A DNA stretch of 12,729 nt from Actinomycetota bacterium (GTDB lineage: Bacteria > Actinomycetota > Actinomycetes > Actinomycetales > Microbacteriaceae): NCBI GenBank assembly GCA_009703465.1, contig WLGC01000010.1, positions 1-12,729 on the forward strand, in the 5' to 3' direction. The translations under genes were made by a program, and so were the position numbers. Below are positions 1 through 8,542 of the stretch, one piece after another (the first letter of the stretch is position 1; each line of letters starts with the position of its first letter). Under the pieces are notes generated by a model. It was not told the origin of the DNA and did no database searches. It saw only the letters and a list, made by a program, of their open reading frames with translations.

Positions 1-90
1 AGTTACTCATCTGAATCTGCCGATGCCGGCACCCTTTCAGCAGATGAGTCGCTGACCGCCCTTCGTGACAAACTAAATAGCGAAGAGTAA
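1..90 (+). CDS. rpsA: 30S ribosomal protein S1, C-terminal tail (partial, 5' end outside window)
   Basis: The frame beginning at base 1 is open and ends in TAA at 88-90, giving 29 residues that finish SLTALRDKLNSEE. Actinobacterial S1 proteins end in this manner: a Ser/Ala/Glu-rich linker after the last S1 domain and then a short helix of the form LxALRxKL. rpsA directly upstream of coaE is the usual actinobacterial order, which supports the call. S1 binds mRNA on the small ribosomal subunit; none of its S1 domains lie in this window. An intrinsic terminator follows 16 nt after the stop, so this is the end of its transcript. The identification rests on a short tail plus synteny, so it is probable rather than certain. 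Confidence 0.8.
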   Translation, partial: SYSSESADAGTLSADESLTALRDKLNSEE

Positions 91-106
91 ATCCAATAAA
101 ACTCAT

Positions 107-143
107 AAAAGGAGGTCAACCAAAATGGTTGGACTTCTTTTTT
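107..143 (+). terminator. Intrinsic (Rho-independent) terminator after rpsA
   Basis: The arm at 107-122 pairs with 126-141 around a 3-nt AAA loop. The core AACCA/TGGTT (118-122 with 126-130) is perfect, and the stem extends through G-U wobbles and one G-A mismatch to an A-rich 5' base facing the T-run. Six consecutive T residues occupy 138-143. This is the classical layout of stem, small loop and U-tract, 16 nt behind the rpsA stop codon, and it should separate rpsA from the coaE-uvr unit. Confidence 0.85.
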
Positions 144-146
144 GTC

Positions 147-152
147 TAGGCT
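147..152 (+). promoter_or_regulatory. Candidate -10 element for coaE (leaderless arrangement)
   Basis: The hexamer TAGGCT fits the actinobacterial TANNNT -10 pattern. Its last T lies 7 nt before the coaE ATG at 160, so transcription would begin at or next to the start codon and give a leaderless mRNA, which is common in Actinomycetota. I see no convincing -35: TTGGAC at 129-134 resembles one but is only 12 nt upstream and lies in the terminator stem. A promoter is needed here because a terminator sits just upstream. The exact hexamer is inferred. Confidence 0.45.
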
Positions 153-159
153 GGTATGC

Positions 160-768
160 ATGTATCTAATTGGTCTCACGGGTGGCATCGCGGCCGGTAA
201 ATCCACCGTTGCCAAAGAATGGGCAAGCCTCGGTGGGATTGAAATTGATGCTGACGAATTGGCTAGGGAAGCCCTGGCTGACAATTCCGAAGAATTGTCT
301 AAGGTCAAAGAGATCTTCGGGGATGAGGTCTTTGACGGAAAAACCTTAGATAGAAAAGCTTTGGCTCAGGTTATCTTCGGTGATCCCGAAAAGCGTATTG
401 CTCTTGAATCAATCGTTCATCCCAAGGTAAAGCAGCTCGCCAAGCAAAGATTCTCCGAGCTTCCTGCAGATTCAATAGTGATCTATAACGTTCCGTTGCT
501 AGTTGAGGCTTCCGTTGATAATGACTTTGATCTTGTTGTTACAGTCGAGGCTCCTAGGGATAAGCAGATTGAACGTCTAGTGAAGCACCGAGGCCTAACT
601 GAGGAGCAAGCAACTCTCCGAATAGATTCCCAAGCAACCCCGGCCCAACGAGCAAATGCTGCCGATGAAATCCTGAACTCAAATCAGCCAATCGAGGCGC
701 TGTTAAAGGATGCCAGACAACTCTGGAGCAAGATAGAAAGATTGGCCGAAACAAATGCAAGCAACTAG
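160..768 (+). CDS. coaE: Dephospho-CoA kinase
   Basis: Catalyses the last step of coenzyme A synthesis, ATP-dependent phosphorylation of the 3'-OH of dephospho-CoA ribose, in the cytoplasm. The 202-residue protein opens MYLIGLTGG with the P-loop GGIAAGKST at residues 8-16. It also shows DADELA (30-35), ESIVHPKV, the core motif VPLLVE, the lid/arginine motif RIDSQAT and a late ADEIL segment, all typical of CoaE. I chose ATG 160 because family members begin a few residues before IGLTGG; an in-frame TTG at 142 would start inside the U-tract of the rpsA terminator. Length matches single-domain CoaE. It lacks the C-terminal GrpB-like (UPF0157) extension found in the mycobacterial enzyme. No good Shine-Dalgarno is seen, consistent with leaderless expression. 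The 3' end overlaps uvrB by 14 nt, so the two are probably cotranscribed. Confidence 0.95.
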   Translation: MYLIGLTGGIAAGKSTVAKEWASLGGIEIDADELAREALADNSEELSKVKEIFGDEVFDGKTLDRKALAQVIFGDPEKRIALESIVHPKVKQLAKQRFSELPADSIVIYNVPLLVEASVDNDFDLVVTVEAPRDKQIERLVKHRGLTEEQATLRIDSQATPAQRANAADEILNSNQPIEALLKDARQLWSKIERLAETNASN

Positions 769-2833
769 ATCTTTTGCTCCTTTTGAGGTTGTTTCTGATT
801 TTAAGCCATCCGGCGATCAGCCAACTGCAATCGCGGATCTAGCTCAAAGAATTCAAGCAGGTGAAACCGACGTGGTTTTACTTGGCGCAACCGGAACCGG
901 TAAGTCAGCTACAACTGCATGGCTAATCGAAGCGGTCCAGCGACCAACTCTTGTTCTTGCGCATAACAAGACTCTTGCGGCACAGCTGGTAACCGAATTT
1001 CGCGAGCTTCTGCCAAACAATGCGGTTGAATACTTCGTTAGCTATTACGACTACTACCAGCCTGAAGCATATGTTGCTCAGACTGACACCTTCATCGAAA
1101 AAGATTCCTCGATCAACGAAGAAGTAGAGAGGCTGCGCTATTCGGCAACCACCAGCCTGCTAAGTCGAAGAGATGTTGTGGTGGTGAGTACCGTTTCATG
1201 CATTTACGGTTTGGGGGCACCGGAAGAGTACCTGAACAGCCGAATAACCCTGCAGGTTGGTCAGCAAATAGATCGTGATGATCTCATTCGAAAACTTATC
1301 GGCATGCAGTACAGCAGAAACGATTACGAGTTCATCCGAGGAAATTTCAGAGTCAAGGGGGACACTCTAGAAATAATCCCAGTCAACGAAGAGATGGCTA
1401 TCAGAATTGAATTCTTCGGCGACGAGATTGAATCTCTGCACACCCTCCACCCCTTGTCCGGAGAAATATCTCAAAAACTTTCCGCTGTCTCAATTTTTCC
1501 TGCCTCTTTGTACATGGCGGGGCCAGAGAAAATGGGAAAGGCGATCGAAGGCATTGAAGAAGAGCTTGTCTGGCGTCTAAAAGAACTAGAGCAGCAGGGG
1601 AAACTACTTGAGGCGCAAAGACTCAAGATGAGAACTACATTCGATCTCGAGATGATTAGAGAGATTGGCTTCTGCTCTGGCATCGAGAACTACTCAAGGC
1701 ACATTGACGGCCGTGAGCCAGGATCTGCTCCGAGTTGCCTGTTGGATTACTTCCCAGAAGATTTCCTAACCGTCATCGATGAATCCCACGTGACTGTGCC
1801 GCAGATTGGTGCCATGTATGAGGGAGACTCAAGTAGAAAGAGAACCCTAGTCGAACATGGTTTTAGGCTCCCATCAGCACTTGATAACCGACCGCTCAAG
1901 TGGCTCGAGTTCAAAGAGCGAGTAGGGCAAACCGTTTACCTTTCAGCAACACCAGGAAAATATGAAATGAATCTCGGTGCTGGGATTGTCGAACAAATAA
2001 TCAGACCCACCGGACTTGTTGATCCAAAGATTGTCATAAAGCCAAGCAAGGGCCAAATAGACGATCTTCTTGAAGAAATCCGAGTACGCGCGGCAAAAGA
2101 TGAAAGAGTTTTAGTCACCACGCTCACTAAGAAGATGGCTGAAGAGCTCACGGATTTCTTAACTGAAGCCGGGGTAAGAGTTCGCTACCTACATTCGGAT
2201 GTTGACACTCTGCGCCGTGTTGAACTTCTTCGTGAGCTAAGAAGCGGGGTTTTTGATGTACTTATCGGAATCAATCTTCTTAGAGAGGGGTTGGATCTGC
2301 CTGAGGTCTCATTGGTCAGCATTCTCGATGCTGACAAAGAGGGCTTTCTACGATCAACGACCTCCTTGGTGCAAACCATCGGAAGAGCTGCGAGAAACAT
2401 CAGCGGCGAAGTGCACATGTATGCAGATAGAGTCACTGATTCAATGGCAAGAGCAATTGAAGAAACAAATCGAAGACGCGATAAGCAAATTGCGTACAAC
2501 ACAGAAGCTGGCGTGGACCCACAGCCACTAAGAAAAAAAATCGCCGACATAACAGATCAGATTTTGTTGGAAGAAAAAGACACCGCGGAGCTTCTTGCAA
2601 AATCGAGCTCTGGTAAGAGAGGTCGAGACGCTAAAAATAGTATTCCGATCCGCTCAAGAAGCGGCATCGCCGGATTGGCCTACGACCAGATTCTTGAAAT
2701 TGTCGTTGATCTTGACACGCAAATGAAGGCAGCAGCAGCGGAGCTAAAATTCGAGTTAGCCGGAAGACTTCGAGATGAAATCTCGGAACTCAAGTACGAG
2801 CTTCGGCAGATAGAGAAGGCCGGCCATGCGTAG
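755..2833 (+). CDS. uvrB: UvrABC excinuclease subunit B (damage-verifying helicase)
   Basis: UvrB is loaded onto damaged DNA by UvrA, verifies the lesion by threading one strand behind its beta-hairpin, and forms the pre-incision complex for UvrC. The 692-residue protein has the usual family length. Visible in order: Walker A GATGTGKS (44-51), the tyrosine-rich hairpin [10 protein letters not shown] (97-106), the DEAD-like box IDESH (341-345), motif LSATP (396-400), a second RecA-like domain with [10 protein letters not shown] (511-520) and motif [11 protein letters not shown] (540-548). A C-terminal UVR motif at about 652-687 contacts UvrC. The start at ATG 755 overlaps the coaE end by 14 nt in another frame, and the N-terminus ([17 protein letters not shown]) aligns with the family. 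No clear Shine-Dalgarno precedes it, so translation may be coupled to coaE. uvrA follows after 9 nt. Confidence 0.98.
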   Translation: MQATRSFAPFEVVSDFKPSGDQPTAIADLAQRIQAGETDVVLLGATGTGKSATTAWLIEAVQRPTLVLAHNKTLAAQLVTEFRELLPNNAVEYFVSYYDYYQPEAYVAQTDTFIEKDSSINEEVERLRYSATTSLLSRRDVVVVSTVSCIYGLGAPEEYLNSRITLQVGQQIDRDDLIRKLIGMQYSRNDYEFIRGNFRVKGDTLEIIPVNEEMAIRIEFFGDEIESLHTLHPLSGEISQKLSAVSIFPASLYMAGPEKMGKAIEGIEEELVWRLKELEQQGKLLEAQRLKMRTTFDLEMIREIGFCSGIENYSRHIDGREPGSAPSCLLDYFPEDFLTVIDESHVTVPQIGAMYEGDSSRKRTLVEHGFRLPSALDNRPLKWLEFKERVGQTVYLSATPGKYEMNLGAGIVEQIIRPTGLVDPKIVIKPSKGQIDDLLEEIRVRAAKDERVLVTTLTKKMAEELTDFLTEAGVRVRYLHSDVDTLRRVELLRELRSGVFDVLIGINLLREGLDLPEVSLVSILDADKEGFLRSTTSLVQTIGRAARNISGEVHMYADRVTDSMARAIEETNRRRDKQIAYNTEAGVDPQPLRKKIADITDQILLEEKDTAELLAKSSSGKRGRDAKNSIPIRSRSGIAGLAYDQILEIVVDLDTQMKAAAAELKFELAGRLRDEISELKYELRQIEKAGHA

Positions 2834-2844
2834 AATCGTAGAAT
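2829..2844 (+). repeat. Perfect tandem 8-bp repeat across the uvrB stop and uvrA start
   Basis: CGTAGAAT occurs twice back to back (2829-2836 and 2837-2844). The first copy contains the uvrB TAG stop, and the second ends within the uvrA ATG. Each copy carries TAGAAT, a TANNNT -10-like hexamer. The upstream one (2831-2836) lies 6 nt before ATG 2843, the spacing expected for a leaderless uvrA transcript. The repeat is directly visible; the promoter role is inferred, and no good -35 was seen at about 2808-2813. Confidence 0.6.
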
Positions 2845-5707
2845 GCCGAAATCATTAGCCACTTCTGAGGACATGCTGGTCGTCAAGGGCGCCCGGGTGC
2901 ACAATCTCAAAAACTTGAACCTCGAGATCCCAAAAAACTCAATGGTGGTCTTTACCGGACTTAGTGGATCTGGTAAATCCTCTCTAGCTTTCGACACAAT
3001 CTTTGCTGAGGGTCAACGCAGATATGTAGAATCTCTGTCGGCTTACGCTAGGCAATTCCTAGGACAGGTAGATAGGCCAGACGTTGATTTCATTGAAGGC
3101 CTTAGCCCTGCTGTTTCCATCGATCAAAAATCGACCAACCGGAATCCAAGGTCCACTGTTGGCACGATCACTGAAATTCATGACTACTTAAGGCTCTTAT
3201 GGGCACGTATTGGCGTTCCACACTGTGCCGAGTGCGGTGAGAAGATCGTGAGGCAAACACCACAGCAGATAGTGGATCAAATCCTTGAATTTCCTGAGGG
3301 AACCAAGTTTATGATTTTGGCTCAAATTGTCGATCAGAAGAAAGGTACCTTCGAAGATCTCTTTAGAGATCTGAACGCTCAAGGATTTGCCAGAGCCGTT
3401 GTTGATGGCGAAACTATCCAACTTGCAGAGGCTGTGCCACTGAAGAAAACGTTCAAACACGACATCTCAGTAGTTGTTGATCGTCTAGTTAGCAAGAAAG
3501 ACATAATCGGGCGACTGACGGATTCAGTTGAAACCGGACTCAAGCTTGCCGACGGAAGAATCCTGGTGGAACTCGTCGACGCCAAGGCCGGTGCGGGTAA
3601 AACTCGAGTCTTCAGTGAAAAAATGTCGTGCCCTAACGAGCATCCACTTTCGCTAACAGAGATAGAACCAAGAACATTTTCATTTAACGCCCCGTTTGGA
3701 GCATGTCCCGCATGTTCGGGTTTAGGCGTGAAGCAGGCCGTAGATCCAGACCTAGTAATTGGCGATCCAGATGAGTCCATAAATGGAGGGGTGATCCTTC
3801 CTTGGTCGACTCAAGGTAAGGGTCTGTTTCACTATTTTTCCAGAATGCTTGATGGCCTAGCGCAGGACATGAAGTTTTCCTTGAACAAACCATGGAACTC
3901 ATTATCGGATGAAGTGAAAGAGGCAGTACTTTACGGAAACAACTTTGATGTTCAGGTCAAGTACAAGAATAGGTACGGTCGAGAAATGAAGTACACCACT
4001 GGTTTTGAGGGTGTGCTGAACTACATTGAAAGAAAGTATCTCGAATCCGAAAACGATTACTCCAGAGCGAAGTGGTCAGACTTTCTAAGAGAAGTTCCTT
4101 GTCCAGCCTGTAATGGGGCTCGCCTAAAACCTGAAGTTCTTGCCGTCAAAGTAGCATCAAAATCAATTGCTGATGTAACAGCCCTTAGCCTTGGTGAAAC
4201 GGTTAGGTTTTTCAAAGACATATCTCTTGATAAAAGAGATGTAAAGATTGCCGCCCAGGTGTTACGCGAGATTAAATCCAGACTGGATTTCTTAATTTCG
4301 GTTGGTCTCGACTATCTAAGCCTTGAGAGGTCAGCCGGCACGCTTTCCGGAGGAGAGGCGCAGCGTATTCGCCTGGCAACTCAGATTGGCAGCGGTCTAA
4401 CCGGTGTTCTCTACGTGTTGGATGAGCCGAGTATTGGACTACACCAGCGAGACAATCGCAGGCTAATTGAAACACTGATGAAGCTCCGTGATCTAGGTAA
4501 CACCCTAATTGTCGTTGAACACGATGAAGACACAATTAAGGCTTCCGACTGGGTGGTCGACATTGGTCCGGGTGCTGGGGTACACGGTGGTGAAGTGGTT
4601 CACAGCGGCGACTATAAAAGCCTGATCAAGAATACAAAGTCCATCACCGGAGACTACATGAGTGGCAGAGCTGAAATAACGACTCCAACATCAAGGCGAC
4701 CGACAGACCCAAAAAGAGTTTTACAAGTTATTGGCGCCAGAGAAAACAACCTTAAGAAAGTTGATGTGACTTTCCCCCTAGGCACATTCACGGCTGTAAC
4801 CGGAGTTAGTGGTTCTGGAAAGTCATCGTTGGTCAATGACGTGCTGTACGAGGTGCTGGCAAATAAACTTAATGGCGCAAAAGGTGTTGCCGGAAAGCAC
4901 ACAAGAATTGAAGGCCTTGAGAACTTAGACAAGGTTGTGCACGTTGACCAGAATCCAATTGGCAGAACACCACGCTCAAATCCAGCTACATACACCGGGG
5001 TTTTTGATCACATACGAAAACTATTCACCGAGACTCAAGAATCAAAAGCACGGGGCTATCAACAGGGACGTTTCTCATTCAACGTCAAAGGTGGCCGCTG
5101 CGAGGCTTGTTCAGGTGATGGAACGCTCAGAATTGAGATGAATTTCCTTCCGGATGTCTATGTTTCTTGCGAGATTTGCCACGGTCAGCGCTATAACCGA
5201 GAAACACTTCAAGTTAAGTACAAAGGGAAGAACATAGCCGAGGTTCTCGAAATGCCAATCTCCGAGGCGGCCGAGTTTTTCGCAGCAATTACCTCAATTG
5301 CAAGGTATCTAGACACTCTGGTTGAGGTAGGTCTTGGCTATGTGCGTCTTGGTCAAAGTGCGACGACCCTATCCGGTGGTGAGGCGCAAAGAGTCAAGCT
5401 TGCAACTGAACTGCAGAAACGCTCAAACGGACGAACTATCTACGTCCTTGACGAACCAACAACCGGACTCCATTTTGAAGATGTTCGAAAGCTTCTTTTG
5501 GTTCTGAACAGCTTGGTTGAGAAGGGAAATACGGTAGTTGTTATCGAACATAATCTTGACGTCATCAAATGTGCAGACTGGGTCATTGACCTTGGGCCGG
5601 AGGGTGGTTCAAGAGGTGGGGAAATAATCGCCGTTGGAACCCCTGAGCAAATTTCTAGAAACTCAAAGAGCTTCACCGGTGGATTCCTAAAAGAGATTCT
5701 CAGCTAG
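2843..5707 (+). CDS. uvrA: UvrABC excinuclease subunit A (damage-sensing ABC ATPase)
   Basis: UvrA dimers scan DNA for helix distortion and deliver UvrB in nucleotide excision repair. The 954-residue protein has the full duplicated ABC layout. First half: Walker [10 protein letters not shown] (39-47), signature LSGGEAQ (501-507), Walker B LDEP (526-529). Second half: Walker [10 protein letters not shown] (654-662), signature LSGGEAQ (843-849), LDEP (869-872). The first zinc module reads CPNEH (263-267) with CPAC (288-291), so the second ligand position is His rather than Cys, as I recall for other actinobacterial UvrA. The C-terminal zinc module is CEAC (753-756) with CEIC (776-779). An extra CAEC at 128-131 is also present. 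ATG 2843 is taken as the start; ATG 2873 ([12 protein letters not shown]) would also be possible, since the conserved part begins about there. The stop overlaps uvrC by one base. Confidence 0.98.
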   Translation: MPKSLATSEDMLVVKGARVHNLKNLNLEIPKNSMVVFTGLSGSGKSSLAFDTIFAEGQRRYVESLSAYARQFLGQVDRPDVDFIEGLSPAVSIDQKSTNRNPRSTVGTITEIHDYLRLLWARIGVPHCAECGEKIVRQTPQQIVDQILEFPEGTKFMILAQIVDQKKGTFEDLFRDLNAQGFARAVVDGETIQLAEAVPLKKTFKHDISVVVDRLVSKKDIIGRLTDSVETGLKLADGRILVELVDAKAGAGKTRVFSEKMSCPNEHPLSLTEIEPRTFSFNAPFGACPACSGLGVKQAVDPDLVIGDPDESINGGVILPWSTQGKGLFHYFSRMLDGLAQDMKFSLNKPWNSLSDEVKEAVLYGNNFDVQVKYKNRYGREMKYTTGFEGVLNYIERKYLESENDYSRAKWSDFLREVPCPACNGARLKPEVLAVKVASKSIADVTALSLGETVRFFKDISLDKRDVKIAAQVLREIKSRLDFLISVGLDYLSLERSAGTLSGGEAQRIRLATQIGSGLTGVLYVLDEPSIGLHQRDNRRLIETLMKLRDLGNTLIVVEHDEDTIKASDWVVDIGPGAGVHGGEVVHSGDYKSLIKNTKSITGDYMSGRAEITTPTSRRPTDPKRVLQVIGARENNLKKVDVTFPLGTFTAVTGVSGSGKSSLVNDVLYEVLANKLNGAKGVAGKHTRIEGLENLDKVVHVDQNPIGRTPRSNPATYTGVFDHIRKLFTETQESKARGYQQGRFSFNVKGGRCEACSGDGTLRIEMNFLPDVYVSCEICHGQRYNRETLQVKYKGKNIAEVLEMPISEAAEFFAAITSIARYLDTLVEVGLGYVRLGQSATTLSGGEAQRVKLATELQKRSNGRTIYVLDEPTTGLHFEDVRKLLLVLNSLVEKGNTVVVIEHNLDVIKCADWVIDLGPEGGSRGGEIIAVGTPEQISRNSKSFTGGFLKEILS

Positions 5708-7569
5708 TGTCCAGCAATCTGTCGTTTCGTCCAAAAGCTGGTGAAATTCCAACCGACCCTGGGGTTTATCGCTGGCTTGATGAAAATGGCAGAGTTCTTT
5801 ACGTAGGAAAAGCCAAGAATCTTAGAAATAGACTTAGCAACTATTTTGCACCTCTAGAATCGCTGCACGAAAGAACTAGACGAATGGTCACATCTGCTGT
5901 CGATGTGCAGTGGACGATAGTAAAAACTGAGTACGAGGCACTACAACTCGAATTTACGTGGATAAAGCAGTACAAACCACCCTTCAACGTTCGATTCAAG
6001 GATGACAAGTCGTATCCGTATCTAGCTATTTCTGTTGGCGAGAGTGTTCCGCGCGCATTCATCACTAGAAATAGAGAACTCAAGGGAGTAAAGTATTTTG
6101 GCCCTTACACCCAAGCTTGGGCGGTACGGGAAACATTAGACACTCTTCTCAAGGTTTATCCAGTTCGCTCGTGCACCAAAGGTATTTTCCAGAGGGCGAA
6201 GTCAACCAATCGGGCCTGCCTTCTTGGGGACATTGGAAAATGTGCTGCCCCTTGCGTCGAACGAGTAAGCGTTGCAGAGCACAAGGCAATTTCTAAGAAT
6301 TTCGTTGACTTCATGGCCGGCGGCGATCTAAAGCATGTGGAGACTCTTCGTAAGAAAATGAGTCTGGCGTCGGAATCTCAACAGTATGAACTAGCCGCCG
6401 CCTATCGCGATGACATCGATGCGCTTGAAGCAGTTCTCGAGAAAAGCACCGTTGTGTTTAGCGATCAGACAGATGCTGATGTCTTCGGTATCGCAGAAGA
6501 TGAACTCGCGGCTGCTGTCTCAATGTTTATTGTCCGGGCCGGGAGAATTAGAGGTGTTCGAGGCTGGGTGATCGACAAAGAACTTGAACGCAGCACTGGT
6601 GAATTAGTTGAGTACGTGATGCAAAATGTTTACGCGCCCATCGATGGTGCGGAACAACAAGAGGTGCCAAAAGAAGTTATTGTTCCACTTTTACCAGACG
6701 ACAGTAAGGAGATAGCTCAGTGGTTGAGCGAGCTTCGTGGTCGAAAGGTTGACCTGCACGTTGCTAGCCGAGGCGATAAAGCCGGCCTTGCCTCGACCGC
6801 TCTTATGAACGCCAAGCATTCACTTATGGTTTACAAGAATCGTCGAAGTAGTGACTTCACGGCAAGGGCTGATGCGCTAAGTGCCATTCAGAAAACTTTA
6901 GGTCTTGAATCCGCTCCACTTCGTATTGAATGCTTTGACGTTTCTCACCTTGGGGGAACTGATGTAGTCGCATCCATGGTGGTATTTGAAGACGGCCTAG
7001 CCAAAAAAGATCAGTATCGACGCTTCTCAATTGAGGAAACAACAGACGACACTGGGTCTATTTACCAGGTTCTCTCAAGGCGGCTAAAGTATTTGAAGAA
7101 CCCGGAGCACTCTGCCGAATTAGACCCAAATGGAAAGTTCTCCTATCGGCCATCCTTGCTTATCGTCGATGGAGGTCTACCACAGGTGAATGCCGCACAG
7201 AGGGCAATTGAAGATAGTGGAGTTAGCGGTTTGACGGTTATTGGATTAGCAAAGCGTCTTGAGGAAGTCTGGCGACCAGGCTCAAGTTTTCCGATAATTT
7301 TCCCAAGGGCCACCGACGAGCTTTTTCTACTGCAACGTATCCGAGATGAAGCCCACCGATTTGCCATCACTTATCAGAGGCAAAAACGCTCGAAATCCGT
7401 TGCCAGTCAGCTGAGTTCAATTTCAGGTCTTGGTGATAAGCGAGTTAGTGCACTGCTGAGGCATTTTGGCTCGGCTAAACGCCTTCGTGCGGCTAGTGCT
7501 GAGGAGATATCCGAAGTTGCTGGAATCGGGCCCGTTCTCGCCCAGGAGATCTTGACCGCGCTGAACTAG
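5707..7569 (+). CDS. uvrC: UvrABC excinuclease subunit C (dual-incision endonuclease)
   Basis: UvrC makes both cuts in nucleotide excision repair. The 620-residue protein is full length. The N-terminal GIY-YIG nuclease (3' cut) shows PGVYRW (18-23), [12 protein letters not shown] (31-42) and the conserved LQLE around residue 82. Four cysteines at 156, 171, 179 and 183 match the set reported to hold a [4Fe-4S] cluster in UvrC. A UVR motif at about 211-245 pairs with UvrB. The C-terminal RNase H-like nuclease (5' cut) carries FDVSH (410-414, catalytic D411), VDGG (487-490, D488) and DEAH (547-550, H550). A helix-hairpin-helix pair at the end (SGLGDKR and AGIGPVLAQ) binds DNA. Translation starts at GTG 5707, whose G is the last base of the uvrA TAG stop, so the two are translationally coupled. 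Nothing is truncated. Confidence 0.97.
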   Translation: MSSNLSFRPKAGEIPTDPGVYRWLDENGRVLYVGKAKNLRNRLSNYFAPLESLHERTRRMVTSAVDVQWTIVKTEYEALQLEFTWIKQYKPPFNVRFKDDKSYPYLAISVGESVPRAFITRNRELKGVKYFGPYTQAWAVRETLDTLLKVYPVRSCTKGIFQRAKSTNRACLLGDIGKCAAPCVERVSVAEHKAISKNFVDFMAGGDLKHVETLRKKMSLASESQQYELAAAYRDDIDALEAVLEKSTVVFSDQTDADVFGIAEDELAAAVSMFIVRAGRIRGVRGWVIDKELERSTGELVEYVMQNVYAPIDGAEQQEVPKEVIVPLLPDDSKEIAQWLSELRGRKVDLHVASRGDKAGLASTALMNAKHSLMVYKNRRSSDFTARADALSAIQKTLGLESAPLRIECFDVSHLGGTDVVASMVVFEDGLAKKDQYRRFSIEETTDDTGSIYQVLSRRLKYLKNPEHSAELDPNGKFSYRPSLLIVDGGLPQVNAAQRAIEDSGVSGLTVIGLAKRLEEVWRPGSSFPIIFPRATDELFLLQRIRDEAHRFAITYQRQKRSKSVASQLSSISGLGDKRVSALLRHFGSAKRLRAASAEEISEVAGIGPVLAQEILTALN

Positions 7570-7579
7570 TTCAAAGCGT

Positions 7580-7644
7580 CTCTTCGGCGTGTCGCGAACG
7601 GCTAGACTATGAAAATCGCTTCAGAGCGGGCAACACGCCGAGAG
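7580..7644 (+). repeat. Inverted repeat in the uvrC-rapZ spacer
   Basis: The arm at 7580-7592 (CTCTTCGGCGTGT) pairs with 7633-7644 (ACACGCCGAGAG), giving 12 base pairs with a single bulged T at 7584. The arms are separated by 40 nt that hold a -10-like hexamer and a small CGCT/AGCG hairpin (7617-7628). No T-run follows the second arm, so this is not an ordinary terminator. The second arm ends 2 nt before the rapZ Shine-Dalgarno region. It could be a protein-binding site around a promoter or an RNA structure in read-through transcripts; the sequence alone does not decide. Confidence 0.6.
7603..7608 (+). promoter_or_regulatory. Candidate -10 element for rapZ-whiA
   Basis: TAGACT matches the TANNNT pattern and lies inside the loop of the 7580-7644 inverted repeat. 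It would place the transcription start near 7615, giving a leader of about 44 nt that contains the strong rapZ Shine-Dalgarno. No convincing -35 is visible at the expected distance, where the first repeat arm sits instead, so a regulator binding the repeat could act here. Inferred. Confidence 0.35.
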
Positions 7645-7646
7645 CC

Positions 7647-7655
7647 AGGGGAGGT
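7647..7655 (+). promoter_or_regulatory. Strong Shine-Dalgarno for rapZ
   Basis: AGGGGAGGT is the best ribosome binding site in the window. It decides that rapZ starts at a TTG: GGAGG (7650-7654) lies 4 nt before TTG 7659 and 10 nt before TTG 7665. No ATG or GTG is available in this frame nearby, so the start is non-ATG in either case. Confidence 0.75.
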
Positions 7656-7658
7656 CAC

Positions 7659-8534
7659 TTGAGTTTGCAGCGAAAACACGAATTGCTTATTGTGACCGGC
7701 ATGTCTGGGGCTGGGCGCTCCACAGTAGGCAATGCTTTAGAAGATCTTGGCTGGTACGTGGTTGATAATCTTCCGCCTCAGATGCTTGGGCCAATATCTG
7801 ACCTTTTTACTCTCGCTAAGAATCCGCTTCCGCGTCTCGCAGTTGTAATCGATGTTCGAGGTGGAGAGTTCTTCTCCGAACTTAGCGAACACCTAACTCA
7901 GTTGAGAACTCGAGAAATCAATCTCAGAGTTCTTTTTTTAGAAGCTACCGATTCAGCGCTCGTAAAAAGATTTGAATCTGTTCGTAGACCTCATCCGTTG
8001 CAGGGTAATGGCACAATTCTTGATGGTATTTCAGATGAAAGAACAAAGCTTCTAGGAATTAGAGAGCTTGCCGATGTAATCATTGACACCAGCGATTTGA
8101 ATGTTCACCAGCTTTCAACCAAGATTTCTGACGGTTTCTCCCTATCCCAAACGCGAAAGCTGCAGATCAGCATTCTTAGTTTTGGTTTTAAGTACGGGCT
8201 GCCAACGGACGCAGATTTAGTTGCTGACATGCGTTTTCTCCCAAACCCATTTTGGGTAGATGAACTTAGGGCTTTGAATGGAGAAGATAAGCAGGTTTCA
8301 GATTTCGTTTTAGCTCAAGAGGGAGCAAGCGAATTTCTTGAAAACTACATCGGCACCCTAAAACCAGTTTTACAAGGATTCATAAGAGAAAACAAAAGGT
8401 ACGTGACTATTGCTATTGGCTGCACTGGAGGAAAGCACCGATCGGTCGCCATGTCTCTAGCGCTAGCTACTGCACTGGAAGCTATTGATGATGTGGCGGT
8501 CACAATTAGGCACCGCGACTTGGGGAAAGAGTAG
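7659..8534 (+). CDS. rapZ: RapZ/YvcJ family nucleotide-binding protein
   Basis: Members bind and hydrolyse nucleotides. In enterobacteria RapZ is an RNA-binding adaptor for glmZ decay and amino-sugar control; the actinobacterial role is poorly known, so I assign only the family. The 291-residue protein has both domains. The N-terminal kinase-like part has Walker [10 protein letters not shown] (14-22), with Arg where many families have Lys (usual in actinobacterial homologues as I recall), WYVVDNLPP (32-40) and VRRPHPL (108-114). The C-terminal part has FGFKYGLP (175-182), DMRFLPNP (190-197) and GCTGGKHRS (254-262). The start is TTG 7659 behind a strong Shine-Dalgarno; TTG 7665 is the alternative and removes two residues. 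The gene is 89 nt from uvrC, so it probably begins a new unit, and is only 8 nt from whiA. The commonly intervening yvcK is missing here. Confidence 0.95.
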   Translation: MSLQRKHELLIVTGMSGAGRSTVGNALEDLGWYVVDNLPPQMLGPISDLFTLAKNPLPRLAVVIDVRGGEFFSELSEHLTQLRTREINLRVLFLEATDSALVKRFESVRRPHPLQGNGTILDGISDERTKLLGIRELADVIIDTSDLNVHQLSTKISDGFSLSQTRKLQISILSFGFKYGLPTDADLVADMRFLPNPFWVDELRALNGEDKQVSDFVLAQEGASEFLENYIGTLKPVLQGFIRENKRYVTIAIGCTGGKHRSVAMSLALATALEAIDDVAVTIRHRDLGKE

Positions 8535-8542
8535 GAATAAAC

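Noticed and set aside
129..134. TTGGAC as the -35 of the coaE promoter
   Set aside because: It is only 12 nt from the TAGGCT hexamer and is part of the terminator stem, which explains the sequence without a promoter role.
142..159. Six-residue N-terminal extension of coaE from TTG 142
   Set aside because: The TTG lies in the U-tract of the rpsA terminator, has no ribosome binding site, and family members begin close to IGLTGG; ATG 160 fits better.
3..308. Minus-strand open frame of 101 codons across the rpsA end and coaE start
   Set aside because: It is antisense to two real genes and the terminator, with low-complexity Ser/Ala sequence and no family resemblance; a shadow frame.
2185..2550. 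Minus-strand open frame of 121 codons inside uvrB (and a plus-strand 92-codon frame at 2253-2531)
   Set aside because: Both are out-of-frame shadows of conserved uvrB sequence with no recognisable domains.
7563..7572. GAACTAGTTC as an actinobacterial LexA (SOS) box
   Set aside because: The SOS box needs GAAC-N4-GTTC; here the half sites are only 2 nt apart and the position is at the end, not the front, of the uvr genes.
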